DNA of 23,677 nt from WVWW01 sp041568335 (GCA_041568335.1 JBFFZZ010000016.1:1-23677), one strand, 5' to 3'; shown: positions 8,270-16,518, counted from the first letter of the stretch. Program-made: numbers and translations. Notes: generated by a model from the sequence alone, not told the origin.

Positions 8270-9911
8270 AACCCGCGGGTTCCGCCGCCGCGCCGCCCGC
8301 GGCGACCTGAGGCTCCGGGCCCTGCAAGATGACCACCCGCCGGGCATAGGGGATCTCGATCCCCTCGCGGTCGAATGTCTCCTTGATCATCTTCCGCAGG
8401 TCCCGTTCGGCCTGCAGGTGGCGGCCCGGCTTGACCTTCGTGACCGTGCGCAGCGTCAGCTCGGACTCGCCGAACGTCTGTAGTCCCTTGACCGCGGTCG
8501 GCTCGAGCACGTCGGGATGGGATTCATGGAGCTGCTTGCCGATCGTCTCGAGCACCTGCAACACGCGGTCCAGGTCGGATTCGTAGGCCACACCGACCTC
8601 GACGACCGCGTGGGTGTACCGCTTGGAGTAGTTGATCAAGTCGCCGATCCTCCCATTGCGCACGATATGCAACCGGCCCGCACTGTCGCGGATCCGCGTG
8701 GTTCGCAACTCGATCGATTCGACCTTACCCTCGGCCTCGGAGGCTTGGATAAAGTCTCCGACGAGGTAGTACTCCTCGAACAAGATGAAGAAGCCCGACA
8801 GCACGTCGTTGATCAGCTCCTGAGCGCCGAGGCCGACGGCCAACCCGGCAATCCCCGCGCCAGCCAAAACGGGCATCGGATTGACGCCGAGCTCCTTGAG
8901 CACGATCACCGCGGTGCAGAAGTAGATGCCGTATTTCAGAACGCTGCGAAGGAGCGGTACCATCGTTTGACGCCGTTGCTTGGCGTCCGGGCTCAAGCGT
9001 GCCCGCTTGATCAAAAATTCCTCGACGAGCAGATTGGCCAGCTCGATCGTTACGCGACTGAGGAAGACGATCCCGATGATCCGAATCAAACGCGGTCCCC
9101 AACCGGCCAGCGGGGCGATCAACTGAACCTGAAGCGCGACCAGTGAGGCCACGGTGACGTAGATCACGTATTCCAGCGAGCGTCGAAGAAGCGGAACCAA
9201 ATGCCTCAGTTGTTGGTAGTAATCCAGCACCATATTCGAGATCGGGTACCTGTGGCTGAGCCCATCGGCACTGTCGATCAGTGCGCCCAGAGCACGCCAG
9301 CAAAGCACCCCGAGGGCCACGATGAGATAGATTTTGAGCGCGACCAGCACGCCTTGTGCGACCGCCGCCGGCAAGCCGAACGCGATGGTCGCGAATGCCG
9401 TCAGCAGCAGCCAGCCGGCGTGCCCGACCATCCGCTTCGTGGCCGAAAAAAAGCGGTCGATGCTCTCATCGTTGGCCGTGATGCCGTCGAAGGCCTTGGT
9501 CGACTTGCAGGCGGCGTCCAGGAAGTACCGCAGCAAGCGTGTGGCGACCCCGATGACGATCGCGAGGCCGGCGACCTTCCCCAGGGCGATCGCCAGGTCG
9601 ATCCACACACTCCGCGGCAGGCCGCGCAGCGCCTCCAGGCCGTACTCGGCGAGGTTCTCGCCGCGAATCAACAAGTAGGCGTTGGCTCCCCCGAGCCCGA
9701 GAACGAGCAACAGAAAGACGATGACCGAAGCGAGGCGGGTTTTTCGCTGCAACAGCTTCATCGTACCGGCGAAGCGCCGCATCGCCGGTAGCGCAGCGAT
9801 CGCGCCGAGGCACCGGTGCAGGATCCAGTTCACGAGGAAGAACAGGATGAGCAAGACGACGGCTTGGGCGCCGACGACCAGGATGTTCGAGGTCAGAGGA
9901 TCTAGATTCAT
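8268..9911 (-). CDS. MscS-family mechanosensitive channel, long form
   Basis: 547 aa, inner membrane. About nine hydrophobic segments are seen (roughly 10-33, 59-82, 103-124, 163-183, 185-208, 246-266, 273-293, 325-341, 347-368). The last is the Gly/Ala-packed pore helix AGAGIAGLAVGLGAQ. It runs into the MscS beta domain with FFILFEEYYLVGDFI and KVESIELRTTRIRD, then the alpha/beta domain to about residue 530. MscS is 286 aa with three helices, so this is one of the enlarged members with extra N-terminal helices. These open under membrane tension to release solutes (family knowledge). ATG at 9911 has AAAGGAG 8 nt upstream. It is divergent from the DUF3465 gene. Confidence 0.93.
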   Translation of the reverse strand: MNLDPLTSNILVVGAQAVVLLILFFLVNWILHRCLGAIAALPAMRRFAGTMKLLQRKTRLASVIVFLLLVLGLGGANAYLLIRGENLAEYGLEALRGLPRSVWIDLAIALGKVAGLAIVIGVATRLLRYFLDAACKSTKAFDGITANDESIDRFFSATKRMVGHAGWLLLTAFATIAFGLPAAVAQGVLVALKIYLIVALGVLCWRALGALIDSADGLSHRYPISNMVLDYYQQLRHLVPLLRRSLEYVIYVTVASLVALQVQLIAPLAGWGPRLIRIIGIVFLSRVTIELANLLVEEFLIKRARLSPDAKQRRQTMVPLLRSVLKYGIYFCTAVIVLKELGVNPMPVLAGAGIAGLAVGLGAQELINDVLSGFFILFEEYYLVGDFIQASEAEGKVESIELRTTRIRDSAGRLHIVRNGRIGDLINYSKRYTHAVVEVGVAYESDLDRVLQVLETIGKQLHESHPDVLEPTAVKGLQTFGESELTLRTVTKVKPGRHLQAERDLRKMIKETFDREGIEIPYARRVVILQGPEPQVAAGGAAAEPAG

Positions 9912-10025
9912 GGCGCTCGCTCCTTTGGCAAGGGGTGACGGACGGATTATCGGACGGCTTCATGGGAAAGGGGATGGGCTTCACGTAAACTTCGAGGTCA
10001 TGACTGCGAGGGAGCGCTGACCGGG

Positions 10026-10457
10026 ATGACCAAGAAATGGAGTTTGCTGGCGATCCTGCTCTTGCTCGTGGTGCTTTACGCGCTGAGCGAGCGAACGGAG
10101 AGCCCTGGACCGAAATCGCCGCACGCCGCCGATGCCGAGATCCTGGACGCGTTTGCGGAGCAGCGTTCGGGGATTCTCGTCGAAACGAGCGGCGTCATCG
10201 AGCGAACGCTCCCGGACGACCTCGAGGGTTCCAGGCACCAGCGCTTCATCCTGCGAATGGCCGGGGGGCACACGCTGCTCGTCAGCCACAACATCGATCT
10301 CGCACCACGAGTCCCGCTTTCGGAGGGCGATCTTGTCGAGATTCGCGGTCAGTACGAATGGAACGAGCGCGGTGGTGTCGTGCACTGGACTCATCACGAT
10401 CCCGACGGGAACCACCCGGGCGGCTGGATCCGGCATCGGGGTCGGCTCTACGAGTGA
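10026..10457 (+). CDS. DUF3465 family protein, membrane-anchored or secreted
   Basis: 143 aa. A hydrophobic N-terminus (residues 6-21) follows KK, a signal anchor or uncleaved signal. The rest matches DUF3465: SGVIERTLPDD, RHQRFILRMAGGHTLLVSHNID and the hallmark WNERGGVVHWTHHDPDGNHPGGWI. It probably forms a small OB-like beta barrel outside the inner membrane; the function is unknown. ATG at 10026; a GAGGGAG lies 12 nt upstream. Its last 10 nt overlap the 3' end of the convergent mtfA gene. Confidence 0.88.
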   Translation: MTKKWSLLAILLLLVVLYALSERTESPGPKSPHAADAEILDAFAEQRSGILVETSGVIERTLPDDLEGSRHQRFILRMAGGHTLLVSHNIDLAPRVPLSEGDLVEIRGQYEWNERGGVVHWTHHDPDGNHPGGWIRHRGRLYE

Positions 10458-11521
10458 GCCGAGGGACGCCGGGACCGCTTGAGACAGCATTTCTTGTACT
10501 TCGTCCCGCTGCCGCAGGGACACGGTGAATTGCGCCCGAAGGTTGGGCGTTCACGCGTCAGCTCCCGGGCCCACGCCTCTGCACGCGCCCAGGGGTCCTG
10601 CTGAAAGACCTTCGACAGCATCGCGAACAGGTCGGGATGTTTGCGGCGCATCACGCCGGGGCGCTCGAAGAAGTACTCCGACGCCACGGCGAAGAACTCG
10701 GCTTCGTTGGTCAGCCCGTACGGGTCGATGTCCGAATCGCCGCGACGCATCTCGTCCATCTTGCGTCGAACGAGGTCGATCCACGGACCGATCGCGTCCC
10801 GTTCGAGCCCCACGGTGGGCAAACCGTCGATCGTCCCGTCCGACTTGTCGACCAAATGAGCGAACTCGTGGATGCCCACGTTGCGTTTGTCCTTCGGGTT
10901 CCGGAAGCCTGCCAGCAGGTCCGGCTTGGAGAGGATCATCAAGCGGTTGAGTGCGCCGGTCCCGACCATCCCCAACGTGTGTCGCTGCGTTGGGCCGTCG
11001 AAGGCGAAGTCCCGGTCGAACCGATCGGGATAGACCAGGATCTCGTTGATCTGGTCCCATTCCCAGTCGGGGAAGCCGAAGATCGGGATGATCGCGCTGG
11101 CCCCGACCAGCACGCGGGTCGTGGTGTCGAGGTCGAGCTTGATCCCGGTCATTCGCTTCTCGCCCAGGAACACCTGGAGCTCGCGCCGAAAACGGGCCTT
11201 CCGCTGCGGGTCGAGCGCGCGAAAAAACACCACCTCGCGCTGCAGGATCGCCTCCCATTCGGCCGGGAACGGCTCGGCCAGGATCCTCCGTCGGCGACGG
11301 ATCTTGCGTGTCAGCCCCGCGTACACGACCCCCGCGATCAGCGCCGCGAGCGGGACCACGAGCCACGCAGCGGGCCGGCCCCAGGCCAGCACGGCGCCGA
11401 ACGTCAGCGACACGAACAGCCCGACGCCGGCGAAGACCGCGGCCGTGCGCCGCACTCGCCGCTCCCAGCGGGTGGAGAGTCCCAGGCGTCGTTCGGTCGC
11501 AGCCTCGGCTTCGCTTGTCAC
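10448..11521 (-). CDS. mtfA: MtfA-like zinc peptidase (M90) with C-terminal SEC-C motif
   Basis: 357 aa, versus 265 for E. coli MtfA. The zinc motif HEFAH is at 218-222, and the third ligand is probably Glu282 in FFAVASEYFF, 64 residues on, as in MtfA. In E. coli MtfA processes or modulates the glucose regulator Mlc; that partner is not implied here. Two N-terminal hydrophobic segments (about 26-47 and 51-70) suggest membrane tethering. The tail PCPCGSGTKYKKCC (333-346) is a SEC-C zinc motif as found on SecA, which may recruit it to ribosomes or secretion partners (inference). GTG at 11521 begins 5 nt after the stop of the small lipoprotein gene, so translation is coupled. It is the last gene of a four-gene operon. 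Confidence 0.88.
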   Translation of the reverse strand: MTSEAEAATERRLGLSTRWERRVRRTAAVFAGVGLFVSLTFGAVLAWGRPAAWLVVPLAALIAGVVYAGLTRKIRRRRRILAEPFPAEWEAILQREVVFFRALDPQRKARFRRELQVFLGEKRMTGIKLDLDTTTRVLVGASAIIPIFGFPDWEWDQINEILVYPDRFDRDFAFDGPTQRHTLGMVGTGALNRLMILSKPDLLAGFRNPKDKRNVGIHEFAHLVDKSDGTIDGLPTVGLERDAIGPWIDLVRRKMDEMRRGDSDIDPYGLTNEAEFFAVASEYFFERPGVMRRKHPDLFAMLSKVFQQDPWARAEAWARELTRERPTFGRNSPCPCGSGTKYKKCCLKRSRRPSAHS

Positions 11522-11526
11522 CGGCC

Positions 11527-11811
11527 TCAGCCGCCAAGACGGGCGTTGTAGGCCTTGCGCAGCTCCTCGTCCTCACTGATCGTCATCAGCATTTCCTCGA
11601 ACTCCTCAACGTCGAGGCCGTGACGCTCCAGGATCTCCTCGGTAGCCTCGGGGGCGGCTTCGATCTCCAGCGCGATCGTGGCCGCCCGCTCCACCAAGTC
11701 GGGTTGTTCCTCGACTGCCGCGTCTTCGGGGCTCGCCGCGCAACCACCGAACAGCGTCGCGACAAGCGCAGCGGTGACCATCCAAGACGCGGATCTCTTC
11801 ATCGTGTGCAT
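11527..11811 (-). CDS. Small lipoprotein, function unknown
   Basis: 94 aa from the ATG at 11811. This start overlaps the preceding stop as TGATG; an internal ATG at 11802 is possible. A hydrophobic segment ends in a lipobox-like LFGGC (Cys24). The mature part is acidic and helical, ending in GLDVEEFEEMLMTISEDEELRKAYNARL. This motif style (phase of xxEF...I..D.EL...Y) recurs in small secreted alpha-helical proteins of unknown function; I do not assign a family. It is coupled upstream to the basic secreted protein and downstream to mtfA. Confidence 0.75.
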   Translation of the reverse strand: MHTMKRSASWMVTAALVATLFGGCAASPEDAAVEEQPDLVERAATIALEIEAAPEATEEILERHGLDVEEFEEMLMTISEDEELRKAYNARLGG

Positions 11812-12458
11812 CACTTCTGTTTCTTGCCTTTCTCGGGTTTGGTCTTACCCTTGCCCTTGCTTTTGGCCCGGGCGTCTTCGCCGAGCTCGATAGCCTCGTC
11901 GACGTCGCGGTCCTCGCCTTTGCCCTTGTCTCTGTCAAGGTGGCCGTGCTTCGGCTTCTTCATCCCGCGGGCGATCTGCTCGGCGTGAATCGCCTCCGCC
12001 AGCTCGCGCCCGCGCAGGCCGCTGGCCTTCATTTGCTGGACAGCGGCACCGAAGTTGTCCGCGCTGCCGCCCTTCCGCAGGGCCTCGTTTTCCACTTCGA
12101 GGATCCGTTCCAGTTCACCGGCGGGGACGTCTCGCTCGCGAGCCGAATCAAGCACGTCGCGGACCTTGTCTTCGGGTACACCCGCGTCCCTCGATTCCTG
12201 GACCGCCCCGGGCAGGCGAATCGCGCGACGCAGCCGTTCGCGAAGGCGCTCGCGGACGACGTCTTCGTTGTCGGCCGATTCAGCGGCCGGTCTGTCCGGC
12301 CGCGTGGACCCGGCGGTCGGCTCACGCTTCGCTTCGGCCTCGGTGGTTCGCTCGACAGGGGTCTTCCTTTCTTCTCTCGATTCCTGCGCCACAGCGGGTG
12401 CCGCCGATCCACCCACCAGAACCAGCAAAGCCCACACAAGGTCCCATCGTCGAATCAT
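11811..12458 (-). CDS. Secreted, highly charged protein of unknown function
   Basis: 215 aa. A signal peptide (residues 1-24, cleavage AVA|Q) is followed by a low-complexity Glu/Arg/Thr linker (25-75). A helical region of about 75-165 follows, with motifs such as GVPEDKVRDVL and LRGRELAEAIHAEQIARGM. The Lys/Gly-rich tail (KSKGKGKTKPEKGKKQK) could bind an acidic polymer such as lipopolysaccharide or nucleic acid (inference). I recognise no family. The start is ATG 12458, with AAGGAG 9 nt upstream; an in-frame upstream ATG at 12485 would lose the signal peptide form. It is 30 nt after the repeated-TM-helix gene and overlaps the next start by one base. Confidence 0.7.
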   Translation of the reverse strand: MIRRWDLVWALLVLVGGSAAPAVAQESREERKTPVERTTEAEAKREPTAGSTRPDRPAAESADNEDVVRERLRERLRRAIRLPGAVQESRDAGVPEDKVRDVLDSARERDVPAGELERILEVENEALRKGGSADNFGAAVQQMKASGLRGRELAEAIHAEQIARGMKKPKHGHLDRDKGKGEDRDVDEAIELGEDARAKSKGKGKTKPEKGKKQK

Positions 12459-12488
12459 CGAATGCTTCTCCTTAGTCTTAAACACGAT

Positions 12489-13952
12489 CTAGCGCTCGCC
12501 GCGCAGCCGCGCCATCCAGTGATCCATCTGCTTTCCGGCGGCTTCGCGCCCCCCCAGACCGAAGGACAACGCCACGGCCACGGCCACGGCCCCGAGGGTC
12601 AGGGTGAACGCCATGTTGACGATGTCGTCGGCGATGCCCATGGCACGCAGTCCCATGGCCAGGACGAGCCCGAGGATGGCGTAACGCGCCAGACCGGCAA
12701 AGAACGCCGAGTTGGGGCTGTCGAACCCCCGGATGGCGCCATGCGCGAGGTTCCCGATCCACATGCCGACCGCGATGATGACCACACCGAGGAGAACCTG
12801 GCCGCCGAACTCGATGAATGTCGCGACCAGCTCGGCCACCTGTGTGAAGCCGATCCGGTTCGCCGCCTCGACGGAGGCAAAGACCATCGCAAAAAACACC
12901 ACGATCTTGCCCACGAGGGACGACGGGGTCAGGTTCGCGGAGAACAGGCCGCCGAGCCCGAGCCTGGCCGGCAGGTCATCGAAGCCCACGCCCGAGAGCA
13001 GGCTGGTCAGCAGACTGGCCACGAACCCCGCGACGAACCAGGCCACGGCGAGGATGATCGCGGCGGCGAACAGGTTCGGGATGGCCGCCATGAACGACCC
13101 GAGCATGCTGGTCGCGGGACCGGAAATGGCCTCGATCTGGAGCGCTTCGAGCGCAGCGATCAGCGCCGGCACGAAGACGAAGATGTAGACAACCAGGCCG
13201 ATCAGCCGGGACAGCGACATTTTTTCCTTGAGACCCGCTCGTTGACCGAGCCGGTCGATGCCGGTGGCCGACAGCAAGTTGGTCACGAGGTCGCGCAACA
13301 GCTTGGCCACGAACCAACCCACGACGCCGAGCACGACGGCGGCGAAGATGTTGGGCAACATGCCGACCATCGAGTCGACCATTCCCTGAACCGGGAGCAG
13401 CAACCCTTCGAGCCCCAGCGTCCCCAGGATCGCCGGTAAGAACAACAGGATCAGCAGCCAGTAGACGACGTTGCCCAGGCTCTGGCTGAGCGGTCGGACT
13501 TCGGCCTCGGCGCTGAGCTTCTCGTCGAGGCTCGTCGAAGCGAGGGCGGTAGTGACCAGTTTGCGCAGGATCGTGGCCAGGATCCAGGCCACCAGGATCA
13601 ACCCGCCCGCTCCGATCAGCTTGGGCGCGTAGGCAAAGAACTGGTCCACCAGCGCCTGCAGCGGTCCGGCGACAAGCTCGAGGTCGAGGGCGTTGAAACA
13701 ACCGATGAGCGCGAGCAACAGGATCAGGTAGTACGCGCCGGTCGAAACGCCTCGCTGTAGATCCATTTGGGTCCCGGTGACCGACGCGATCCGTTCGTTT
13801 GTGCGAAGGCTGCCGAGACCTCTGCGGACCAGCGCCCGGACGACGAGCGCCACGATCCAGCCGATCACAAGAAAGGCGAGCGCTCCGAAGATTCCGGGCA
13901 AGATATCCCCGAACGTACTCTGCATTGAATCCAGCATGGCGGAAAAATCCAT
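12489..13952 (-). CDS. Conserved TM-helix (mechanosensitive-type) channel with five internal repeats
   Basis: 487 aa, inner membrane, about 10-12 helices. A unit beginning with a Pro-[NKG]-[IL] turn and ending in Trp-[FI] recurs at about residues 18, 109, 199, 291 and 383 (LPGIFGALAFLVIGWIVA, APKLIGAGGLILVAWILA, LPNIFAAVVLGVVGWFVA, IPNLFAAAIILAVAWFVA and a weaker fifth copy), a period near 91 residues. This is the Pfam TM_helix pattern annotated as mechanosensitive ion channel. The end has VALSFGLGGREAA, like the pore-helix end of MscS, but there is no beta domain behind it. The first gene of its operon, with GGAGGAGG before ATG 13952; the upstream gene is insulated by the terminator at 14057-14081. 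Confidence 0.87.
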   Translation of the reverse strand: MDFSAMLDSMQSTFGDILPGIFGALAFLVIGWIVALVVRALVRRGLGSLRTNERIASVTGTQMDLQRGVSTGAYYLILLLALIGCFNALDLELVAGPLQALVDQFFAYAPKLIGAGGLILVAWILATILRKLVTTALASTSLDEKLSAEAEVRPLSQSLGNVVYWLLILLFLPAILGTLGLEGLLLPVQGMVDSMVGMLPNIFAAVVLGVVGWFVAKLLRDLVTNLLSATGIDRLGQRAGLKEKMSLSRLIGLVVYIFVFVPALIAALEALQIEAISGPATSMLGSFMAAIPNLFAAAIILAVAWFVAGFVASLLTSLLSGVGFDDLPARLGLGGLFSANLTPSSLVGKIVVFFAMVFASVEAANRIGFTQVAELVATFIEFGGQVLLGVVIIAVGMWIGNLAHGAIRGFDSPNSAFFAGLARYAILGLVLAMGLRAMGIADDIVNMAFTLTLGAVAVAVALSFGLGGREAAGKQMDHWMARLRGER

Positions 13953-14049
13953 TACAACCTCCTCCTCGAGTTCGTTGTCACCGTCGAGCGCATCGATCCT
14001 ACCTCAGGACTTGCGGACGTTTGCCGCAACCTCCGTGAGGCAATCGACA

Positions 14050-14081
14050 CAAAAAAAGGCCCCGCCGCAGGCGCGGGGCCT
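14050..14081 (-). terminator. Intrinsic terminator after the repeat lipoprotein gene
   Basis: A perfect 9-bp stem AGGCCCCGC / GCGGGGCCT (14057-14065 and 14073-14081) has a 7-nt loop. On the minus strand it is followed by seven T residues. It lies 35 nt after the stop of the repeat lipoprotein gene and separates it from the channel operon. Confidence 0.92.
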
Positions 14082-14115
14082 CGTAACCAACGAAAAAACG
14101 GCGACCGCTGTCCGC

Positions 14116-15309
14116 CTAGATACGGACGCCGAGCTTCTCGATCGTGCGGATCGTCAAGCCCCCGGTCGAAAGCTTGTTGGCCTTCTGATAAGCCTGGACC
14201 GCCGCGCGGGTGCGCGATCCGTAGATCCCGTCGATCGGACCCGGGTCGAACCCAGCGTTCTTGAGCGCCCGTTGGATGTCGGACACCGTGGAGCGGTTCA
14301 TGTTGGTCTCGCACAGGACCTCGCGCCAGGCCATCTGACCTTCGGTGACCTTGATGGTCTTGGTCACATTGGCGTACTCCGCCGGGATCGCGATGCGCTT
14401 TTCCTGCGGCGGTGAGACCAGCTTCCGCACCTTGACCGTGCTGTACTCGGCCGGGATCTCGACGGTCCGGGTCTTCGCCGGCTTGTCGATCACGGTCCGC
14501 TTGACCGTTTTGTACTCGGCCGGGACCTCGACCTTGCGGGTCGACGCCGGCTTGACGAGCATCTTCTTGCGCACCGTCTCGTACTGCGCGGGAACTTCGA
14601 CGAGGCACATGATCTCGCCGGTCGCGTTGTCGACCTTCTCGATCGGACCGCGGCCCTTCTTCCAGGTCGTGTGCGCTTCCTTGACGAGCACCTTCTCCTC
14701 GACCCAGTCATACTTGGCCGGGATTTCTTCCATTCGCGTGGAGGCTTCCTTGACCAGCACGCGCTCTTCGACGGTCTTGAAGGTGGCCGGCACGACCTCC
14801 AGTTTTTCGGAGGCTTCCCGGACCAGCACCTTCTCCTCGACCCATTCGTACTTGGCCGGGATCACTTCGATGCGCTCCGAGGCTTCACGGTTGAGCACGG
14901 TCTCGGTCTCGGTGCGGTAGGTCGGCGGCACGAACACACGCGCGTAGCACTGACCCGCTTTGGCATCCGGAGGGAGCAGTTCGGCCCCGGCAGCCGCCGG
15001 CGTCTTCACGGCCGTGGTCTTGGCCGCGGCCTTCGCGGACTCTTCCGCCAGTCGCGCTCGCTCTTCGGCTTCACGAGCCTGGCGCTCGGCGGCCTTCGCC
15101 GTTTCAAGCTTGGCTTCGATCTGCGCGTCCTTTTTGGAAAGGTCGGCTTCCAGCCGGCCCATCGAGGTACGCAGGTCCTTGATTTCGCGGTCGCGGCTCT
15201 CGAGCTGCTTCTCGAGGTCCACCGTCGGCGAGGCCTGACGGGCACTGCAACCGGCGAAGACAAGCGAGCTGGCCGCGATCAGGACCAGGATCAGTCTTCC
15301 GTATTTCAT
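14116..15309 (-). CDS. Lipoprotein with eight PAxY repeats and a peptidoglycan-binding domain
   Basis: 397 aa. Lipobox VFAGC gives Cys21. A coiled coil (about 30-97, Glu/Arg/Ala heptads) and a short Ala/Pro linker follow. Residues 128-330 hold eight units of about 23 residues starting P-[AP]-x-[YF] and containing [EK]xVLVKEAS; unit 4 carries an insertion of about 20 residues with GRGPIEKVDNATGEIMC. Residues 337-395 are a PG_binding_1 domain (VSDIQRALKNAGFDPGPIDG, TRAAVQAYQKAN). The architecture suggests an envelope tether between a lipid-anchored membrane site and the murein. ATG 15309 is chosen for TAGGAGGAAG just upstream. An ECF-type promoter lies at 15406-15431. Function beyond tethering is unknown. 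Confidence 0.87.
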   Translation of the reverse strand: MKYGRLILVLIAASSLVFAGCSARQASPTVDLEKQLESRDREIKDLRTSMGRLEADLSKKDAQIEAKLETAKAAERQAREAEERARLAEESAKAAAKTTAVKTPAAAGAELLPPDAKAGQCYARVFVPPTYRTETETVLNREASERIEVIPAKYEWVEEKVLVREASEKLEVVPATFKTVEERVLVKEASTRMEEIPAKYDWVEEKVLVKEAHTTWKKGRGPIEKVDNATGEIMCLVEVPAQYETVRKKMLVKPASTRKVEVPAEYKTVKRTVIDKPAKTRTVEIPAEYSTVKVRKLVSPPQEKRIAIPAEYANVTKTIKVTEGQMAWREVLCETNMNRSTVSDIQRALKNAGFDPGPIDGIYGSRTRAAVQAYQKANKLSTGGLTIRTIEKLGVRI

Positions 15310-15405
15310 CGATCTCTTCCTCCTAAGTTTCAACTGCATGGACCGGAGTCATCCAAGGCGCGGGAGCACCGACTGCCGATCAAACCTGAACCCCTCGTTT
15401 AAAAC

Positions 15406-15431
15406 AGACCCCGCTTCCGAGAAAAAGTCAC
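15406..15431 (-). promoter_or_regulatory. Putative ECF-sigma promoter of the repeat lipoprotein
   Basis: GTGACTT (15431-15425), 15-nt spacer, GTCT (15409-15406), minus strand. The expected start site, near 15399, leaves a leader of about 90 nt to the ATG at 15309. It is one of four matching sites in the window. Confidence 0.6.
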
Positions 15432-15467
15432 CTCGGTCGTCGATGGGAATCCGTTGCACTCTGTTCT

Positions 15468-16337
15468 TTAAAAATTAATTACCAGCGAGGCGGTAAACAC
15501 GCTGTCCACTTCGTCCAATTCGACGGGTACCGTTCCCAGGAGCACGGCCAAGGGGTCCGATGGATCCAAGTCGTACAGCGGGGCACTCTTGAACGACGGC
15601 GTATTGTCGTACAGTAGCTGATGAGTCAGCTTGATCGCCAGGCGGTGGTTCATCGCGACGGCCAGCGAGTTGATCATGTCGGCCCGCCAGTCCTCGGTCT
15701 CGTCCAGGTTGAGGTCCAACACGAGAAGGTTCTCGTAGGTCGTGTTGTCGCCGATCTTGTTCAGATAGACCCAAGAACCCCGGGCGCCCAGGAACTTGTC
15801 CTCGACCCCGGGAATCACCAAGACATCGTCCTGTTTGGTGTAGGTCAAGCCGTAGGCGGTGGAGAATTTCAGGTCGTCCTCATCGCGCCAGATGTTGCCC
15901 ACGCCTGCCTCACCGATGTAGCGGTTCTCGATCCCCGCGAACTCGTTCCGATCCCAGCCGAGGCCCGTGAACCAAAAGAAACGGTCGGTGATCTTCCGGT
16001 CGAAGCGACCGTTGAGGTAGTAGTTCTCCGCCGTGGTCGTGTCGATATCCGTACTGAACACGTTGAAGGTCGTCGTGTTTCCGACGGCAAAACTGGTCGT
16101 CGTCGTCGACTCCGCGCGTACCGCTCCCGCCTTGAGCACGAACGCCGACCGCTCCCAGGCCCGGGAAAGCGTGTTCTTGAATCCCAGAGTCGTGGTTTCC
16201 GAGTTGCCGCTGGTAGACACCAGGCTGAACTCGGCCGTGTCTTTCCAGCCCGTATCTTGGGCGGCGCTGAGAGGCCACACCAACAAAACGAAGGCCGCCA
16301 AAGCTATACGGCCGCAGACTTTCAGTCGGGTCTTCAC
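15468..16337 (-). CDS. DUF481 outer-membrane beta-barrel protein
   Basis: 289 aa. A signal peptide (about 1-25, ending PLSAA) is followed by alternating-residue beta strands. The first, WKDTAEFSLVSTSGNSETTTLGFKN, is the DUF481 hallmark, and the chain ends TASLVINF with a terminal Phe, the usual outer-membrane assembly signal. DUF481 barrels are believed to be outer-membrane proteins, some salt- or stress-induced; substrate unknown. GTG at 16337 is chosen because AGGAGG is 7 nt away; the ATG at 16343, two codons upstream, is only 1 nt from that site. It shares a divergent region with DUF4332 copy 2, and both have ECF-type promoters. Confidence 0.88.
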   Translation of the reverse strand: MKTRLKVCGRIALAAFVLLVWPLSAAQDTGWKDTAEFSLVSTSGNSETTTLGFKNTLSRAWERSAFVLKAGAVRAESTTTTSFAVGNTTTFNVFSTDIDTTTAENYYLNGRFDRKITDRFFWFTGLGWDRNEFAGIENRYIGEAGVGNIWRDEDDLKFSTAYGLTYTKQDDVLVIPGVEDKFLGARGSWVYLNKIGDNTTYENLLVLDLNLDETEDWRADMINSLAVAMNHRLAIKLTHQLLYDNTPSFKSAPLYDLDPSDPLAVLLGTVPVELDEVDSVFTASLVINF

Positions 16338-16344
16338 GATCATT

Positions 16345-16350
16345 CCTCCT
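16345..16350 (-). promoter_or_regulatory. Ribosome binding site that decides the DUF481 start
   Basis: AGGAGG lies 1 nt before an ATG (16343) and 7 nt before an in-frame GTG (16337). Normal spacing favours the GTG. Confidence 0.6.
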
Positions 16351-16428
16351 TCCCCGCGCGTTGTCAGCCGGGGTGATTTTTGTGGTTTGGGGGGGCAGCG
16401 CCGACCACGGCGCGCCCGACACTATAGA

Positions 16429-16454
16429 GGACAAGCCGCGAGACCGAAAGTCAC
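16429..16454 (-). promoter_or_regulatory. Putative ECF-sigma promoter of the DUF481 gene
   Basis: GTGACTT (16454-16448), 15-nt spacer, GTCC (16432-16429), minus strand. It predicts a leader of about 85 nt. The -35 flank GAGGTGACTTT is identical to that before the repeat lipoprotein. Confidence 0.6.
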
Positions 16455-16491
16455 CTCACGGATCCAAAAAATTCAAACTCGGTCGAAACAT

Positions 16492-16518
16492 GTGACTTTG
16501 GCGGGCGATTTCCGGTCT
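16492..16518 (+). promoter_or_regulatory. Putative ECF-sigma promoter of DUF4332 copy 2
   Basis: GTGACTT (16492-16498), 16-nt spacer, GTCT (16515-16518), plus strand. It predicts a leader of about 30 nt that contains the GAGGAGA ribosome site. It is back-to-back with the DUF481 promoter. Confidence 0.6.

Noticed and set aside
8255..8279. Hairpin at the end of the mscS-type gene as a terminator
   Set aside because: The stem has a 2-nt bulge, overlaps the stop codon, and is followed by no T tract. The region more likely serves as the promoter of DUF4332 copy 1.
11940..13439. Open frame of 499 codons on the plus strand
   Set aside because: Antisense to the five-repeat channel and the secreted protein. 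It is His/Asp/Glu-rich and mirrors hydrophobic codons of the real gene.
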